From Entamoeba invadens IP1 (taxonomy: Eukaryota; Evosea; Mastigamoebida; Endamoebidae), in the NCBI RefSeq assembly GCF_000330505.1, contig NW_004440335.1, positions 106,516 through 118,154 on the forward strand: DNA of 11,639 nt, given 5' to 3'. This document shows positions 8,186 through 11,639 of this stretch, in pieces. The translations under genes were made by a program, and so were the position numbers. Each line of letters begins with the position of its first letter. Within the stretch, counting starts at the first letter, position 1. The notes under the pieces are model-generated. The model ran no database searches and had not been told where the DNA came from. It worked only from the letters and a program-made list of their open reading frames with translations.

Positions 8186-8971
8186 CAGATACAAAAAAAC
8201 CAGGGACCAAATCATAAACCAGGGACCAGACTAAATTAAGCTGTTTTATTTTTGGTATAAAGTTTCCTTGTAAGAGAAAAAATTCCGAATAATCAGGGTT
8301 TTGGAGGATATGTTGATTTCTTTTCAAAAACCAGGGACCAAGAATTAATAGACACACTGTTTTTTAAATAAAATAGAAAAAACTATAAAATATGAAACTC
8401 TCTATTAATCATTTGAAGCTGTCTCTATTGTTAATAACCAGCCGAGTCAACCTAATGTTTGTTTTTTATATTTATTTATCTTCCGTTGTTTAATACGTTT
8501 AATAATTATCAATAATTTACTGAATGCCTAACATACCAATAATTTATTTATTATTTTCTTTATTTTCATTTATTGCGTGAGTCGTTTTTAATGCTAAACA
8601 AAAAGTCACTCATCAAATCAAACGAATGAATAGAGAAGACAACGATGTCTTTTTGAAAAAAATGAATGAACGATTTAATTGAATGGTTGTGTTGAAGTTA
8701 AACAAGGTTGAACAAAAGAATAGTATTTTATGATTAAATAATAATAAATTTACTATTATAGCTCACATTGAGCTGTTGTTCATTCATACTTTGTACAAAA
8801 CATTCATTTTTTTCATCCCGAAAAATAACCATTTTAAGCCCAAATAATAAAAAATTACACATTTATTTATATCTTTGCCCATTTTATTGTATAAAATCCG
8901 CTTAATATTCAATAGCTTTAATTAGTCTAGTCCCTGGTTTTTCCTGTGGTCCCTGTTAATTCCTCTATCTG
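8186..8971. mobile_element. 786-bp Tc1/mariner-like MITE with ~60-bp terminal inverted repeats
   Basis: Both ends start CAGATA and abut TA (8184-8185 and 8972-8973), the Tc1/mariner target duplication. The first ~60 bp of the left end match the reverse complement of the right end at roughly three quarters of positions with one gap. Each terminus has two AGGGAC-core motifs exactly 19 bp apart: 8199-8209 and 8218-8228 on the left (ACCAGGGACCA), and 8929-8938 and 8947-8956, reversed, on the right. A third left-type copy lies at 8330-8340. An internal 14-bp inverted repeat (GAAAAAAATGAATG, 8657-8670, with its complement near 8801-8814) adds structure. No transposase frame is present, so this is a non-autonomous element. 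Confidence 0.75.
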
Positions 8972-8973
8972 TA

Positions 8974-10350
8974 ATTTAATTGTTGTATTTAAAAATAAAA
9001 TAAAAGTCTTGAAACTTTATTTGTTGGGTTTATTAAAAACATTGAAAATGTTATTATAGTTATATAATTTGTTATTGTTTGTTAATTTTTGGAAAACAAA
9101 TTTATTGTATATTATAATTGTTATAATTAGTTTAAACATATAATTATTTTTTTGCTTGATGAAAAGGTTGGAATAAATTGAATGATGTTGTTTTGTTTTG
9201 TGTTTGAAAGACACTTTTCTGTTTTTATGACTTTTTGAATAACAGTTTATTTTAAATTTAGAAATACAAACTAACAAAACATTAAATTGTTTAAACCTAA
9301 ACTCTATATATGGTTTTTCATAGTAAAAATAATTAATTTTTTATGATTATATAATTACAAAAAACACCCATTTACAATAACAATGCCACCAATAGAACTA
9401 TTTCCAAATATAATATTACGTGTTTATTTTGAAAAAATAATAAAATAATGTTTTTATTTTAAAAAATACCTTTTATTTAAAATTAAAATTGAGTTGATTT
9501 TATTATTCAAATAAAAATACATTATTGATGTTTGGACAACAATGACAATAGAGACACATTAGCGTTGTTTTGATTTTTTTTTAAAATAGAAGCATTGCCG
9601 ACACAATTTTTATTTGGTTATTGTTTGCTATTATTTAATAAAAATGAAAATAAAACAAGTAATATTTATTGTATACACTATTACACCTTGAAAAAAGTCA
9701 AGAGATGGCACACAAAGATCCATTTTTTGTATTTCAACACTGTATTAATTGAATAATATGTATTCAGTTGGTAAAAAAAACACGAAATTTATAAATAGAA
9801 TTAATAAAGTGTACATAAAGCTAGAATTTGATAATCAAAAACAACAATTAAACAACAATGAAATGGAGTTGATTACATTATTATTTTCAATATGTATGTA
9901 TTAAACCAAATGGGTAATGTCAAAGAATTTAAGCTCACATCTCAAATGCTTAAATATATATGTCATGCAATATTAAAAACAAAAAACAGAATGAAAACTG
10001 ACACTATTTAAAATTAACAACATCAACAATGTCAAAGAAGTTTCAATGATTGAAAACGTTCTTTCCTTTTATGTGATAAGTAGCTCACAGTTAATGAATT
10101 AATTGTGCAATTATTAAAACTAATGACTAAAGAAAATACAATAAAAATCACATATTATAACATCGAATGCGCCATAATAAACGAGAAACAAAATTAACAA
10201 AGAAACATTCTTATTATTTAATCTGTATTAAAAGATAAAAAGGCGCATCCCCATTTGGTTAATAAAGCATCACCATTAACAAAACAAAGGTTGTTTCTTT
10301 TATTTAAAAAACGTTAAACATATTAATCCATTAGAATGTAAGTAAGAGAG
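8974..10350. other. Long AT-rich spacer without detectable genes
   Basis: Both strands carry only short frames with AT-driven composition. The longest (about 9017-9277, minus) opens with TTG, not ATG, and encodes low-complexity Lys/Asn/Ile sequence. Minor repeats seen are AATGTCAAAGAA in direct orientation near 9917 and 10029, and the pair ATGCGCC (10167-10173) and GGCGCAT (10242-10248). Neither supports a defined feature. Confidence 0.5.
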
Positions 10351-10371
10351 GCCGGCTCGAACCGAGTCGGC
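10351..10371 (+). repeat. Isolated GC-rich hairpin
   Basis: GCCGGCTCG (10351-10359) and CGAGTCGGC (10363-10371) form a 9-bp stem with an AAC loop. Read as plus-strand RNA, all nine pairs hold, with one G-U wobble; on the minus strand the same position is an A-C mismatch. That asymmetry hints at a plus-strand RNA structure. About 76% GC in a nearly all-A/T region is striking. No wider non-coding RNA family is recognisable. Confidence 0.5.
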
Positions 10372-10415
10372 AAACAATGTAATTGAAAAATATATACCCG
10401 TGAACATGCCATTGT

Positions 10416-10441
10416 GACTTTTTTATTGTTATAAAAAAGTC
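10416..10441. repeat. Perfect 11-bp stem-loop
   Basis: GACTTTTTTAT (10416-10426) is perfectly complementary to ATAAAAAAGTC (10431-10441) around a TGTT loop. It lies 45 bp beyond the GC-rich hairpin and may belong to the same unit. Confidence 0.5.
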
Positions 10442-10506
10442 CCTCTTTGTTGTATACATAAAGTAAGACTGAAGATAATGATAATTAATTAATAAAATAA
10501 ATCAAT

Positions 10507-10564
10507 AGCGCTTATACGGCATAAAATAACAGTCTTAACAACAAATTATAGAGGTATAAGCGCT
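10507..10564. repeat. Perfect 11-bp inverted repeat AGCGCTTATAC
   Basis: AGCGCTTATAC (10507-10517) has its exact reverse complement at 10554-10564, separated by 36 bases. Each arm contains the palindromic AGCGCT, a rare GC-containing site in this region. It directly adjoins the AT palindrome that follows. Confidence 0.5.
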
Positions 10565-10597
10565 TATATTTATAATATTATAATATTATAAATATAA
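10564..10597. repeat. Perfect 34-bp AT-only palindrome
   Basis: The 34 bases read identically on both strands, with no mismatch and no spacer, using only A and T (built from TATAAT and ATTATA units). Such a sequence can extrude a cruciform or melt easily. Together with the preceding inverted repeat it makes a compact structured block. Palindromes are more likely in AT-only sequence, so function is open. Confidence 0.55.
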
Positions 10598-10926
10598 TAC
10601 AGATATACAAAAAGATTGTTGAAGAAAAGAATCACTTGGTATTATTGATCGATTACATTGTTAGTTAATTGTTTTTTATTATAATATATAATAATAAATA
10701 TAATAATACCTATAATTAAATTATATCATTAATAATAAACATGTAAAATATAAATTGTTTTTTATACAAATTATATTTTGATCACAATTAAACATTTTCG
10801 AAATATTTTCTATTATTTTATTTTAGAAGATAATAATATTATCAGAACATTAAATTTTTGAATATTTAAAATTGTCGTAACATCACTGATATTCATTTTA
10901 TCTTATCTAAAAGTTATTATATTACA
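10598..10926. other. AT-rich spacer
   Basis: Almost entirely A/T with many ATAATA-type runs. No gene, RNA or convincing repeat is seen. Confidence 0.5.
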
Positions 10927-10977
10927 ACCAAAATAAGCATATCTATTCGCAATGATATATTACTGACTTATTTTGGT
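10927..10977. repeat. Perfect 11-bp inverted repeat at the end of the decayed ORF
   Basis: ACCAAAATAAG (10927-10937) is the exact reverse complement of CTTATTTTGGT (10967-10977), with a 29-nt spacer. The inner edge of the right arm coincides with the stop codon of the minus-strand ORF ending at 10968. This could be a 3' structure of that former gene or the breakpoint of an insertion. Confidence 0.45.
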
Positions 10978-11384
10978 GATTTCAAAAGTTTCTTAAGATT
11001 GAGTTGTAAATTTATAAAACGTGGTACGTAGTTGACTAAGATATTTTTACTAATATTTTCAACTGCGTTATCAACTTGGATTGACGATAGCAGTATCACT
11101 ATCATGACTAAATTTTGTCGATGTGGTGTTGGTATCATATTTAAAGTGATAAATTTGGGGAGAACGGTCGCTGTGTAGAAGATCAGACATTTTAAAAAGT
11201 TAGAGATGATGAGTTGTAAACCGAAGTCGACATGGTTCAGAATAATCCAATACCTCGCATAATCATATTTATTGAAGCTGTATAATAAAATGGGATGTGT
11301 ATGATTGTCATAAAGTTTATCCAGAATGGTAGTTTGGATCAGATCATCAAAAATATAAAATAAAATGTGTCCCAATAATGTACA
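10968..11384 (-). pseudogene. Decayed or partial gene, possibly leucine-rich-repeat family N-terminus
   Basis: A minus-strand frame is open from just after TGA (11387-11385) to TAA at 10968. GC is about 35-38% in its middle, close to coding sequence and far above both flanks. There is no in-frame ATG until 11138-11136, so most of the frame cannot start normally. It would need an upstream exon, or it is broken. A possible splice acceptor, TTATTATACAG, ends near 11280, where GC content rises. From that ATG 56 residues remain. Within them the order LVMIV, LLSSIQ, ENISKN, PRFINLQ, LKKLLK resembles the N-terminal region that precedes leucine-rich repeats in large Entamoeba BspA-like families, but no repeats follow. 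That resemblance is from memory of the pattern and is weak. PKFITLNM and PRFINLQL may also mark an internal duplication. Confidence 0.4.
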
Positions 11385-11639
11385 TCATCGTGATTTCGAA
11401 AGATTATTATAAAATTTTGTTACAAAATTCTTTTATATGTTACAAAAAGTGTGAAGTACTTCAACATCAATTTCATATTCCATATTTTGTAATGACATCA
11501 AGCCTAATAAAATTCATATTATTGTATTGAACTGTGTATTAAAGTCAAACCAAAACTTTCTAACTTTGGAAGCGTAAAAATGAAAATTATTTAATTTAAA
11601 CTTTTTCATTCAAAAAATAGTTTGAAATACCAAAGTACA

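Noticed and set aside
8145..8357. 70-codon minus-strand frame
   Set aside because: It lies over the left terminal repeat of the MITE and is opened only by the repeated AGGGACCA motifs. It has no independent coding signal.
9017..9277. 86-codon minus-strand frame
   Set aside because: It begins with TTG and encodes Lys/Asn/Ile-rich low-complexity sequence typical of AT-rich spacer.
10351..10371. tRNA gene, because GGCTCGAACC (or GGTTCGAGCC in reverse) resembles a B box
   Set aside because: The flanking bases cannot form a T-arm stem, no A box lies at the right distance on either strand, and no acceptor stem pairs. A simple hairpin explains the sequence.
11519..11612. Short minus-strand ATG frame of about 30 codons near the right edge
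   Set aside because: It is too short and AT-rich to support, with no promoter element and no recognisable family.

Overview
The window looks like nuclear DNA of an Entamoeba-type amoeba. It is very AT-rich. A spliceosomal intron opens with GTTTGTT, the usual Entamoeba donor. A GTATTTAAA box, the Entamoeba TATA-like core element, stands just upstream of one gene, and a TATTTAAA box plus an AAATTCA initiator stand just upstream of another. Start codons lie very close to these elements. The wide gene-poor spacers and several transposon-like inverted-repeat elements fit a repeat-rich species such as E. invadens better than the compact E. histolytica genome. The species is an inference.

Layout. 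Positions 1-605 hold no gene, only a short tandem motif near the left edge. Positions 606-4011 (minus strand) are one complete P4-type ATPase (lipid flippase) gene of about 1101 codons. It looks like two open frames because a 100-nt intron (2677-2776) splits the last codon of the DKTGTLT phosphorylation motif. Positions 4012-5801 are a spacer holding a long AT-rich hairpin (4758-4843), an inverted-repeat element with doubled GTGCAACTTT motifs (4888-5075) and a 198-bp MITE (5539-5736). Positions 5802-7100 (minus) encode a 432-residue protein with a low-complexity N-terminus and a probable divergent TLDc-like C-terminal domain. From 7101 to about 10967 I find no gene. That spacer holds AT hairpins, a 73-bp GC-richer foldback (7708-7780), a 786-bp MITE with TA duplications (8186-8971), and a cluster of hairpins and palindromes (10351-10597). 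Positions 10968-11384 (minus) are an ORF of coding-like base composition with no ATG for most of its length. I read it as a decayed or partial gene, perhaps from the Entamoeba leucine-rich-repeat families. The last 250 bases show nothing firm.

The two intact genes share a strand but have no evident functional link. One is a membrane lipid transporter, the other probably a cytosolic or vesicle-associated TLDc-type protein. The most distinctive content is the set of non-autonomous elements. Two have terminal repeats starting CAG inside TA dinucleotides, as in Tc1/mariner elements. Three have a tandemly doubled 18-19-bp unit in their left arms.
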